Assembly: GCA_965208605.1 (NCBI GenBank)
Contig: OZ242345.1
Location: forward strand, 2,108,001-2,172,000
Length of the DNA: 64,000 nt
Direction of reading: 5' to 3'
From: UBA9659 sp965208605
GTDB taxonomy: Bacteria > Pseudomonadota > Gammaproteobacteria > Pseudomonadales > Azotimanducaceae
Shown here: positions 50,897 through 59,192 of the stretch, in pieces
How positions within the stretch are numbered: the first letter of the stretch is position 1
Layout: every line of letters begins with the position of its first letter
The notes under the pieces: model-generated
Seen by the model: only the letters and a program-made list of their open reading frames with translations
Told to the model about the DNA's origin: nothing
Databases searched by the model: none
Translations under genes and position numbers: made by a program

Positions 50897-52045
50897 ATGA
50901 AATCACCCGAATCAGAAGATCCATTTAGCCCGGGTTCTGGACATCTTCCGCCCTATCTGGCTGGCAGAGTAGATGAGCAATCTGTGTTTCGAAAGGGTTT
51001 AGCCAAAATATCTGCTGGTAAATCACCTCCGGCAGCAACAGTTTTGTATGGACCACGTGGAATGGGTAAAACGGTGTTGTTGCGTTGGTTTAAAAATGAA
51101 GTTGAGCTGTCTGGAGCAAAGAAGGATTTAATACGTGTGGTTTGGGTGACCCCTGATCAATTAGGATCGCCATCCGATTTATGGAAGTGTTTGATGCCTC
51201 CTGAAACTCTGAAAAGTAAAATGACCCCTGAAGATGTGACTGCTGGCTTTAATTTCGAAGCATTGGCTGCAAGTGCTACTTGGAGGGCAAAGGATTTATT
51301 TAAACAAACCTTTCAAAAGACTTTAATTGATCAGTGTAGAAAGCAACCATTGATATTGTTAATGGATGAAGCGCATAAAATGGACGAAGATCTGTGTAAT
51401 AATTTATTAAATCTTCATCAAATAATTAGTCCGGAAGCTCCTTTTATGTTGGTTTTGGCAGGCACGCCTGGGTTGCACAACTTTCTATCTGGAGTAAACG
51501 CTACCTTTGTTGAGCGTTCCAGAAATATTGGTCTTGGGCGTTTGGATGAACAGGCTGCCGCGGATGCGATAAGTAAACCGTTTGCGGAACAGGGCATACA
51601 AATAACTGAGGGCGCTTTGTCCATCATTATTGAAGATAGTCAATGCTATCCTTATTTTTTACAAGAATGGGGTAGTTCTCTTTGGGAGGAAGCAGACAAA
51701 GCAAACTTGACATGCTTAACTGATGAACAGGTTGCGGTTGTAAAACCAAATATTGCAATTATAAAACAGAAAATGTACGAGGGGCGTAGACATAAATTAA
51801 ATAAACTTGGGTTGCGGTCAACGGCTATTGCTATTGCACAAGCATTTCAAGATACAAAAGCAATGTCAGAGGATCCGATTATAGAAATCATTACAGACAA
51901 TTTATCGATTGATTCATTGAACACACAGTCAGTTGATGAACGTTTGCAAACATTTATTGATCAAGATTTTGTTTGGCAATCACTGGGGTCGGTTTTATAT
52001 GAACCGGGTATTCCCAGTTTAATGACTCATATACTGAATCAGTAG
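50897..52045 (+). CDS. AAA-type ATPase with C-terminal winged-helix-like part, unknown role
   Basis: 382 residues. LAGRVDEQSVFRKGL at the start, Walker A YGPRGMGKTVLLRWF (about 50-64), Walker B LILLMDEAHKMDEDL and sensor VLAGTPGLHNFL place it among STAND/ORC-like ATPases. Residues 250-382 include helices typical of a winged helix, suggesting nucleic-acid or partner binding. It lies alone, AT-richer than ilvD, between a gene remnant and repeats. Mobile-element regulators and defence ATPases share this form, but nothing in the sequence decides it. Confidence 0.7.
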   Translation: MKSPESEDPFSPGSGHLPPYLAGRVDEQSVFRKGLAKISAGKSPPAATVLYGPRGMGKTVLLRWFKNEVELSGAKKDLIRVVWVTPDQLGSPSDLWKCLMPPETLKSKMTPEDVTAGFNFEALAASATWRAKDLFKQTFQKTLIDQCRKQPLILLMDEAHKMDEDLCNNLLNLHQIISPEAPFMLVLAGTPGLHNFLSGVNATFVERSRNIGLGRLDEQAAADAISKPFAEQGIQITEGALSIIIEDSQCYPYFLQEWGSSLWEEADKANLTCLTDEQVAVVKPNIAIIKQKMYEGRRHKLNKLGLRSTAIAIAQAFQDTKAMSEDPIIEIITDNLSIDSLNTQSVDERLQTFIDQDFVWQSLGSVLYEPGIPSLMTHILNQ

Positions 52046-52094
52046 CCGTCCATTGGTAAGACAAAATAAAACCCACGCCGATAAGTCATGCTTG

Positions 52095-52205
52095 CCCCCT
52101 TGCTGCCATCCCCGCCGCCATTCTCGAGCTTGCTCGGGAATGACGGGGTGACCCGATCTTGTGGGGTGACCCCGTTCCTTCAGGTGGCTTAGGGCGCGGA
52201 GCGGC
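52095..52205. repeat. Palindromic repeat element upstream of ilvD
   Basis: GCCATTCTCGAGCTTGCTCGGGAATGACGGGG forms a tight stem near 52112-52143, followed by GACCC blocks and CCTTCAGGTGGCTTA. The spacer to ilvD (to 52275) has no other feature that I recognise. Confidence 0.65.
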
Positions 52206-52275
52206 TTGCGCCTCAGGACGCTATCTTTTAATCTGCTGTCCATCAGGCGCAGGTGCTACAGAAGAGGTCAAGAGC

Positions 52276-53952
52276 ATGGCGGATAAAAACAGAAGACGCC
52301 CTTATTCTTCGTTGGTAGTTGATGGCAATGAAAAAGCACCAGCCCGGGCAATGTTGTATGCGGTCGGCTTCACTGAGGCAGACTTCCAAAAACCCCAGGT
52401 CGGCATCGCCTCCACCTGGAGCAATCTCACCCCGTGCAATATGCACATCAACCAGCTTGCCGAAGCCGCCGCTATGGGCGCTGAGGAGGCAGATGCTAAG
52501 CCGGTAACCTTTAACACTATTACCGTTTCCGATGGGATTTCCATGGGTTCGCCGGGGATGCGTTATTCACTGGTGTCTCGGGAGGTGATTGCAGATTCAA
52601 TAGAAACGGTGGTCGCGGGAGAGGGCTTTGATGGTTTTGTTGCCATTGGCGGGTGTGACAAAAACATGCCGGGTTGTGCCATGGCTATGGCGCGGCTCAA
52701 CAGACCCAGTATTTTTGTTTATGGCGGGACCATACAGCCGGGGAAAGAACGCCGAGACATAGTGTCCGTATTTGAAGCAGTCGGGCAGCATGCCGCGGGC
52801 AGCATCTCAGATATTCAATTGAAAGAAGTTGAAGCGACTGCCATTCCCGGTGCTGGTTCCTGCGGAGGAATGTACACCGCCAATACCATGGCTTCCGCGA
52901 TTGAGGCACTCGGTCTGTCCTTGCCGAACTCCTCGGCACAGGAAGCCATCTCAGACAGCAAACGCCAGGACAGCCGGGCGGCAGGTGCGGCAGTTGTCCG
53001 CCTGATTGAAGAGGACATCAAACCTTCAGATATTCTCTCCAAAGCGTCTTTTGAGAATGCTATTACTCTGGTGATTGCCCTTGAAGGTTCCACCAACGCC
53101 GTCTTGCATCTGCTCGCGATTGCCCATGCGGCTAAGCTTCCGCTCTGTCTTGATGACTTCAACCGCATTGGTGCTATGGTGCCGGTCCTGGCAGATATGC
53201 GCCCTGCTGGGCAGTATTCCATGAGCGAGTTAATTGCCATTGGCGGTATTCAGCCCTTAATGAAAACCCTGCTGACAGCTGGGTTGCTACAGGGTGATTG
53301 CTTGACGGTGACTGGCAAAACACTGGCGGAAAATCTGGCAGATGTTGCGCCCTATCCCGAGACTCAGAAAATCATCCGCCCCATGACCAACCCCATTAAA
53401 AAGGATAGCCATCTGGTAATACTGCGCGGCAACCTTGCCCCCGAGGGCGCAGTGGCAAAGATCACCGGGCATGAGGGTTTGCAGTTCACCGGCATTGCTC
53501 GTTGCTTCCACGGGGAAGAGGCCGCGCTTGCCGCCATCCTGGATGGCAAGTTGGTCGCCGGCGATGTGGTGGTTATCCGTTATGAGGGTCCGCGTGGTGG
53601 TCCCGGTATGCGCGAGATGCTCTCACCGACCAGTGCTATCAATGGTTGCGGATTGTCCAGTAGTGTTGCGCTGATTACTGATGGCAGATTCTCTGGCGGC
53701 TCGCATGGTTTCGTTATCGGGCATATCACTCCAGAGGCTTTTGATGGGGGACCTATTGCATTGCTTGAAGATGGTGACCAGATCACGATTGATGCAGAAG
53801 CAAAAACCATTGTTGTTGCCTTGACGGATGCCGAGTTAGTTCGCAGAAAAGCCCAGTGGCAACCGCCGCCTGCCTACACTGACCGTGGCATACTGGCGAA
53901 GTACGCCCGACTGGTGAGTTCCGCCTCAGAGGGGGCGGTGACGGATGGTTGA
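52276..53952 (+). CDS. ilvD: Dihydroxy-acid dehydratase
   Basis: 558 residues from the ATG at 52276. Dehydrates dihydroxy-acids in valine/isoleucine synthesis with an iron-sulfur cluster. CNMHINQLAE, GGCDKNMPGCAMAM and GAGSCGGMYTANTM carry the cluster cysteines and the substrate site; GGPGMREML and DGRFSGGSHG close the protein. The frame is open upstream to 52159 but that part is repeat-derived. No other ilv gene is near. Confidence 0.95.
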   Translation: MADKNRRRPYSSLVVDGNEKAPARAMLYAVGFTEADFQKPQVGIASTWSNLTPCNMHINQLAEAAAMGAEEADAKPVTFNTITVSDGISMGSPGMRYSLVSREVIADSIETVVAGEGFDGFVAIGGCDKNMPGCAMAMARLNRPSIFVYGGTIQPGKERRDIVSVFEAVGQHAAGSISDIQLKEVEATAIPGAGSCGGMYTANTMASAIEALGLSLPNSSAQEAISDSKRQDSRAAGAAVVRLIEEDIKPSDILSKASFENAITLVIALEGSTNAVLHLLAIAHAAKLPLCLDDFNRIGAMVPVLADMRPAGQYSMSELIAIGGIQPLMKTLLTAGLLQGDCLTVTGKTLAENLADVAPYPETQKIIRPMTNPIKKDSHLVILRGNLAPEGAVAKITGHEGLQFTGIARCFHGEEAALAAILDGKLVAGDVVVIRYEGPRGGPGMREMLSPTSAINGCGLSSSVALITDGRFSGGSHGFVIGHITPEAFDGGPIALLEDGDQITIDAEAKTIVVALTDAELVRRKAQWQPPPAYTDRGILAKYARLVSSASEGAVTDG

Positions 53953-53990
53953 TTGATAATTGATAAGTAATCCATTTATAGTCGCTTTAG

Positions 53991-54042
53991 AAAGCACTCT
54001 ATTAAAGCACTCTATTAAAGCACTCTATTAAAGCACTCTATT
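53991..54042. repeat. Four exact 13-bp units before the holin-like gene
   Basis: AAAGCACTCTATT repeated at 53991, 54004, 54017 and 54030, followed at once by the AGAAGGA ribosome site of the next gene. Confidence 0.92.
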
Positions 54043-54059
54043 AAAAGAAGGAAATAAAA

Positions 54060-54395
54060 ATGTTGATATTCATAGTGCACATCTTATATCTCGGTGGCGT
54101 CATCATGCTCATTGCTCACTTTATGCATGGCGTCAAGGTGAAGTCCTACGGCACTGCCGTTCTGGTCGCTATCATTTACGCGATCATCAACATTACCCTG
54201 GGCAATCTGCTCAAACTGCTGGGCCTGCCCTTCATTATTCTTACTCTGGGTCTATTTATATTTTTGATTAACGCCTTCCTGCTCTGGCTCACGGACAAAC
54301 TACTGACTAATTTTAAGATTGATACTTTTGGCACCACATTCATCGCCGCCGTGTTGATTACCCTTGCGGAAGTCCTCTTCATCCAGCTTGTCTGA
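54060..54395 (+). CDS. Phage holin 4_2 superfamily membrane protein (YvlD-like)
   Basis: 111 residues with four helices; FMHGVKVKSYGTAVLVAII and LPFIILTLGLFIFLINAFLLWLTDKL are the family blocks. Despite the name these are chromosomal membrane proteins of unknown role; nothing phage-like is near. AGAAGGA lies about 8 bases before the ATG. 12 bp separate it from the next gene. Confidence 0.82.
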   Translation: MLIFIVHILYLGGVIMLIAHFMHGVKVKSYGTAVLVAIIYAIINITLGNLLKLLGLPFIILTLGLFIFLINAFLLWLTDKLLTNFKIDTFGTTFIAAVLITLAEVLFIQLV

Positions 54396-54407
54396 GGGAG
54401 CGCCATA

Positions 54408-54839
54408 ATGAAAAAAATAATACTTTGGGTGATTGGTATTCTCCTGTCGGTGTTGCTGCTGTTGGGCGGGCTTGAATATTCTACCTCTGAGCGGATGGAG
54501 GTCGTGGAATTACATACGATGGATAGCGATGGGGAAGATGTAGTCACTCGTCTTTGGATCGTTGACCACCAAGGCTTGCAGTATCTCCGGGCAGGTGCTG
54601 AGGCTTCCGGTTGGTTTTCCCGATTGCAAGCGAACAAGGAAGTGAAAGTGACCAGAAAAGGTGCAACCCAGTGTTACACCACCCGATTACGGCGGGACAA
54701 AAATGTTCAGATCAACCTGCTGATGCAGACAAAATACACCTGGAGAGACCGGCTTATTGACCTGACCAGTGGCAGGGAGGGTTCAATTCCGATTGAACTC
54801 CATCCCTGTTCACCTGGTCGTCCCGCTACAACGCATTAA
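54408..54839 (+). CDS. Membrane-anchored protein with a possible split-barrel domain
   Basis: 143 residues. Helix at 4-22, then a small beta domain: VTRLWIVDHQGLQYLRAG, WFSRLQANKEVKVTRKG and QCYTTRL resemble the barrel of deazaflavin/flavin-binding nitroreductase-like (PNPOx-like) proteins. Cofactor binding cannot be judged. Probably co-transcribed with the holin-like gene. Confidence 0.5.
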   Translation: MKKIILWVIGILLSVLLLLGGLEYSTSERMEVVELHTMDSDGEDVVTRLWIVDHQGLQYLRAGAEASGWFSRLQANKEVKVTRKGATQCYTTRLRRDKNVQINLLMQTKYTWRDRLIDLTSGREGSIPIELHPCSPGRPATTH

Positions 54840-54844
54840 CGACG

Positions 54845-55335
54845 CCCTGCGCCGTCGTTCTCGCTGAACCCCGTCGTCTCGCCTTCGGCGGGGCGACTGG
54901 CTTCGGGGGGAATCCAGAAGAACGAGCGGTATTGCTTTCATTCCTCTGGATTCCCCTCACCCCAATCATCACAGCCGATGGCTGTAATGACTGGGGTGAC
55001 GAGAATGACGGCGGGGAGTCCCCGCTCCTTCTGGTGGCTTACGGCGCCCTGCGCCGTCATTCTCGAGCTTGCTCGGGAATCCAGTAAAAAAGAGTATTGT
55101 TTTCTGATTTACCCCGGTACTCCAACCCGTCAGAGAGCAAGCCCGAGAGTGCCGGGGAGCGACGAACCATCCTGTTGTAAATGCCCCACAGGTGGTTGCC
55201 TTTGTTCCTCTGGATTCCCGTCACCCCAATCATCACAGCCGATGGCTGTAATGACCAGGGTGCCGAGAATGACGGCGCGGCGGCGGTGCTTGCCCTCTTG
55301 CCGTCATTCCCGTCTTCTATGATCCTGACGGACGG
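54845..55335. repeat. Large palindromic repeat cluster before the P450 gene
   Basis: 501-bp gap between convergent genes with five or more spacer elements: nested-stem unit at 54870-54915, long-stem units at 54949-55003 and 55210-55274 (both with a CAGCCGATGGCTG centre but imperfect outer arms), CATTCTCGAGCTTGCTCGGG at 55057 and its reverse-oriented trailer TTGCCTTTGTTCCTCTGG at about 55197. No gene is seen. Confidence 0.8.
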
Positions 55336-55340
55336 GGTAA

Positions 55341-56588
55341 CTATCTAATAATAACGGGCAGCTCTGAATAGCCTTTCACAAAATTTGACCTCACCCAGAC
55401 GGGAGGTCCCGTCACCTCAATATTGTCAAACCTTGCCATAATCTCTTCCCAGAGAATACGGAGTTGCATTTCAGCAAGCCGGTTACCCATGCAGCGATGG
55501 ATACCGAAACCAAATGAAAGGTGATGCCTTGCCCTTTTCCGGTCAATCAGGAAGTCATCAGCACGTTCAATGACATCACTGTCGCGGTTGCCAGACACAT
55601 ACCACATCAACACCTTGTCGCCAGTTTTGATCTGCTGACCGCCCAGTTCCGTGTCTTTGAGCGCGGTACGGCGCATATAGGCGAGGGGTGTTTGGTAGCG
55701 GATGATTTCCGACACCATATTGGGAATCAACCCATGGTTATCGCGTAGTTTCTGATATTCGGCCGGATTTTCATTCAGGAATTTCACTCCGCCAGTCATT
55801 GAATTCCGGGTGGTGTCATTGCCGCCCACAATCAGCAGAATCAGGTTACCCAGATATTCCATCGGCGCCATGTTCCTCGTTGATTCACCGTGCGCCAGCA
55901 TGGACACCAGGTCGCCTTTTGGTTCTTCATTGACACGCTCATTCCAGAGGCGGGTGAAGTAGGCCAAACATTCAAGCAGTTCTTTCTGCCGTTGTTCCTC
56001 GGATTCCACAATATCGGACTCTTCATTAGCAGTAGCAACATCGGACCATCGGGTAAGCATGCGGCGGTCTTCAAAAGGGAAGTCAAATAGTGTTGCGAGC
56101 ATCTGGGTGGTGAGTTCAATAGATACCAGATCAACCCAGTTGAATTCCTCATTGCGCGGCAGGGAGTCAAGAATATTCTGCACTCGTTTCCGAATTGTTT
56201 TTTCCATCACCGCCAGGTTGCGTGGTGCTACCACACCGTTCACTTCCTTTCTTTGACGATCATGTTTGGGCGGGTCCATGGCGATAAACATAGGCAGGGT
56301 AAAATCCTCATCCGGATCAACTGCCACGATGATGCCCTCGGATGAATAGGTGTCGGGGTCTGTGTCCACTCGCATGATGTCGTCGTAACGAGTCACACTC
56401 CAGAAGGAACCCACCACCTCATGATCTTTTTGCAAATGGACCGGCGATTCCCGCCGCAACCGTTCAAAAATCTTCACATGGTAATCATCATGGAAGAGGA
56501 AGGGATTCATTAAATTAAGTTCGCCCAGAGGGACTGTCTCTGGGTCAACAGCATCGTTGTTGTATATGTTTTCTGCTAACTCACTCAT
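55341..56588 (-). CDS. Cytochrome P450, CYP153-type alkane hydroxylase
   Basis: 415-residue soluble P450. I-helix GGNDTTRNSMTGG, ExxR in SEIIR, YMRRTALKDTELGGQQIKTGDKV, and the haem loop HLSFGFGIHRCMGNRLAE with C366 as the haem ligand. These blocks are those of CYP153, terminal hydroxylases of medium-chain alkanes. No ferredoxin or ferredoxin reductase gene is adjacent, so electrons must come from elsewhere. It is 66 bp downstream of a PQQ alcohol dehydrogenase that could oxidise the alcohol produced. Confidence 0.88.
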   Translation of the reverse strand: MSELAENIYNNDAVDPETVPLGELNLMNPFLFHDDYHVKIFERLRRESPVHLQKDHEVVGSFWSVTRYDDIMRVDTDPDTYSSEGIIVAVDPDEDFTLPMFIAMDPPKHDRQRKEVNGVVAPRNLAVMEKTIRKRVQNILDSLPRNEEFNWVDLVSIELTTQMLATLFDFPFEDRRMLTRWSDVATANEESDIVESEEQRQKELLECLAYFTRLWNERVNEEPKGDLVSMLAHGESTRNMAPMEYLGNLILLIVGGNDTTRNSMTGGVKFLNENPAEYQKLRDNHGLIPNMVSEIIRYQTPLAYMRRTALKDTELGGQQIKTGDKVLMWYVSGNRDSDVIERADDFLIDRKRARHHLSFGFGIHRCMGNRLAEMQLRILWEEIMARFDNIEVTGPPVWVRSNFVKGYSELPVIIR

Positions 56589-56654
56589 CTTTCTGCTCCT
56601 TGGTTTTTGCGCCTTGGTTGCTACTTGTTATGGCATTTTATACCAAATTTAATA

Positions 56655-58904
56655 CTATTTTTCAGTAGTTGATTTGGCAAGCATTTCTGCCCTCAGCACC
56701 TGTGCTTCATTGATGACATATTGCTGTGTTGCTGCCGCATCTGCCTCGCTCATCACCCCCGCAAAGCCTGGCATGCCTCGCTCCTTCAAAATACCGTCCA
56801 GGACAATGTCTGTAAATACGAGATGTTTGCCCGGCAGGGTGTATCGCAAATCGGGTAGGATGCCGCCAGACCTGACTCCCGGCCCGTGGCAAACGCCACA
56901 GTATTGATGATAAACCACTTTACCCCGAGTTATTGTCTCGATGCTGGCCTCAAGCGGCGGCGGCTCTGGCATGCGGGCAGCGACTTCCTGTATCTCTGGC
57001 AATGCCACCTTGCCCCCCAATTTGTAGGTCAAGATACGTCCTCTGGGCTTTAATTTATAGCCTTCGGCGGCAGCGGCGGTAAGCGCAAAGGCACCGCCCC
57101 AGCCGGCAAGGACGCTCACATATTGTTCCCCATCAATCTGATAGGTTATCGGCGGGGCAATAATGCCGGTCTGGGCGGGTGCTGACCAGAGTTCTTCGCC
57201 AGTGTCGGCACTATAGGCGACAAACCTGCCCTGGGAATTGCCTTGGAATATCAGGTTGCCATGGGTGGAGAGGATGCCGCCGTTCCAACTGCTTGGATGC
57301 TGGATACGCCAGACTTCTTTTTGTTGCACCGGGTCCCAGGCAGACACATGCCCCCGGAGCATGCCGTCAATGCTCGCATCAATTTTTTTATCGCCGACTG
57401 GCGCATTCAGCATCCAGTTAATACCCACATTCCAGCGACCTTCAAGGTACTCAAATTGCGGTTCATTGCCATAGGCATAAGGAATATCCAGTGCCGGAAT
57501 GTACACCAGCCCGGTGTCGGGGCTATAAGACATGGGATGCCAGTTGTGCCCGCCCAGGGGCGAGGGCTTGTGGAAGGATGCTTCGAGTTCATCGGTGCTC
57601 ATGCTAGACAGGGTTGCAAGTTGCTCCTCAGGCGTTAAGCCCTCCAGGGTCCCGGCCGCCTGATAGCGCGCATTCTCGGTTTCCACGGGACGACCTGTTT
57701 CCGGGTCAATTTGGCTCGCCCAGGTGACCGGCACATAAGCTTCTGCGGAAATAAACTCACCAGTGACCCGATCCAGGACATAGAAGAAACCATTCTTGGG
57801 GGCTTGCATAATGACTTTGCGCACTTCCCCCTCAAGCATGAGTTCCGCCAGGATCATGTGCTGGGTGGCGGTATAGTCCCAGGTGTCTCCCGGCGTGGTC
57901 TGGTAATGCCAGATGTAGTCGCCCGTATCAGGGTTGAGGGCAAGGATTGAGGATAGGAAGAGATTGTCACCACCGCCAGGGCTACGCAGCGTTTGGTTCC
58001 AGGGGGAGCCGTTACCGACCCCGATGTAGAGTTGATTCAGTTCCGGGTCGTAAGCCATAGAGTCCCAGACCGTGCCGCCGCCGCCCATAGTCCACCAGCT
58101 ACCGGTCCAGGTTTTTGCCGCCGCCGCCATGGACTCGGACTCAAAGGGCATGCTGGGGTCACCGGGGACGGTGTAAAATCGCCACACCTCTTCGCCAGTT
58201 GCCGCATCAAAGGCAGTGACATAGCCGCGGACACCAAATTCCGCACCGCCGTTACCAATAATCACCTTGTCACGCACCACTCTGGGGGCACCGGTAATCG
58301 TATAGGGTTTGCTTTTGTCTATGGTGTTGACTTCCCAGAGGACCGCGCCAGTTACTGCATCCAGCGCAATCAGCCGACCATCAAGCGTGCCAACATATAC
58401 CTGCCCCTTCCAGACCGCGACGCCACGGTTGACGGCATCACAACAGGCGTTGGCACTCCAGGCAAGGGGCACTTGGGGATCATATTTCCAGATTAATTCC
58501 CCAGTTTTGGCGTTATGGGCAAAGACCAGGCTCCAGGCACCGCTGGTGAACATTATGCCGTCAACGACAATCGGCGAGGCTTCCAGGCCGCGCTGGGTAT
58601 CCGTATCAAAGTACCAAGCGAGCCCCAGCTCAGCGACATTCTCCGTGTTGATTTGAGCTAGCGGGCTAAACCTCGCCTCGCTATAGGTCCTGCCATGGGC
58701 GAGCCAGTTTTGGGGTTCGCTGTCGGCCTTGGCGATGCGCTCACCGTCAAGGCTCAGTGTTGCTTGCCTGATATGCGCTGCGAGCTGCTCGGCGCTCTCA
58801 TAAGCTGTTGTGGGCGACTCTTGCCTCGAATCTTGTTGTTGATAGATGAACCAAGTGCCTATGATGGCAAGACCAGCGAGGACCAGTGCAATGACAAGTC
58901 TCAT
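56655..58904 (-). CDS. PQQ-dependent quinohaemoprotein alcohol dehydrogenase
   Basis: 749 residues: N-terminal signal/anchor (3-20), an eight-bladed PQQ propeller with the vicinal disulfide pair C154-C155 (ANACCDAVNRG), DTWDYTATQ catalytic region and repeated W-motifs, then a C-terminal cytochrome c domain with C669-x2-C672-H673 (CGVCH) and likely axial M711 (RGMPGF). Periplasmic type II alcohol dehydrogenase. Upstream of the P450 in the same direction, consistent with alkane to alcohol to aldehyde oxidation. PQQ synthesis genes are not in the window. Confidence 0.9.
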   Translation of the reverse strand: MRLVIALVLAGLAIIGTWFIYQQQDSRQESPTTAYESAEQLAAHIRQATLSLDGERIAKADSEPQNWLAHGRTYSEARFSPLAQINTENVAELGLAWYFDTDTQRGLEASPIVVDGIMFTSGAWSLVFAHNAKTGELIWKYDPQVPLAWSANACCDAVNRGVAVWKGQVYVGTLDGRLIALDAVTGAVLWEVNTIDKSKPYTITGAPRVVRDKVIIGNGGAEFGVRGYVTAFDAATGEEVWRFYTVPGDPSMPFESESMAAAAKTWTGSWWTMGGGGTVWDSMAYDPELNQLYIGVGNGSPWNQTLRSPGGGDNLFLSSILALNPDTGDYIWHYQTTPGDTWDYTATQHMILAELMLEGEVRKVIMQAPKNGFFYVLDRVTGEFISAEAYVPVTWASQIDPETGRPVETENARYQAAGTLEGLTPEEQLATLSSMSTDELEASFHKPSPLGGHNWHPMSYSPDTGLVYIPALDIPYAYGNEPQFEYLEGRWNVGINWMLNAPVGDKKIDASIDGMLRGHVSAWDPVQQKEVWRIQHPSSWNGGILSTHGNLIFQGNSQGRFVAYSADTGEELWSAPAQTGIIAPPITYQIDGEQYVSVLAGWGGAFALTAAAAEGYKLKPRGRILTYKLGGKVALPEIQEVAARMPEPPPLEASIETITRGKVVYHQYCGVCHGPGVRSGGILPDLRYTLPGKHLVFTDIVLDGILKERGMPGFAGVMSEADAAATQQYVINEAQVLRAEMLAKSTTEK

Positions 58905-59192
58905 CGTTTCTCCGTTAAGCCTTAGTTATTTGCATGAGCTGATTTGCAAAAGTTGATTTTCAAGAGCTGATTTTCAAGAGGATAGGGACACGCAAGAATC
59001 AATGCGCGTCCCTGCACTCTATATAGGATGATGATACTTGAGTTGAGAGATGGCTACAACTCGCCCCGCGCTGTCAGGGGGCGAGGATGACGGGAAAATA
59101 TACAGGCTGGATTCCCGAGCAAGCTCGAGAATGACGGCGCGGGGCGCCGTAAGCCGGAGCAAGCCGGGCAATGACGGCGCGGGGGCGACTTA
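58905..59192. repeat. Spacer with short tandem units and palindromic elements
   Basis: GAGCTGATTT-CAAAAG/GTTGATTTTCAAGAGC/TGATTTTCAAGAGG near 58935-58982 is a three-copy array just upstream of the PQQ dehydrogenase start. From 59070 on there are spacer elements (GGCTGGATTCCCGAGCAAGC-TCGAGAATGACGGCGCGG). No gene. Confidence 0.65.

Noticed and set aside
52159..52275. Extended N terminus of IlvD
   Set aside because: The extra 39 codons derive from spacer-repeat sequence; the family start is at 52276.
54060..54395. Holin family name suggesting a prophage
   Set aside because: No integrase, terminase or structural gene lies near; the family is widespread in chromosomes.
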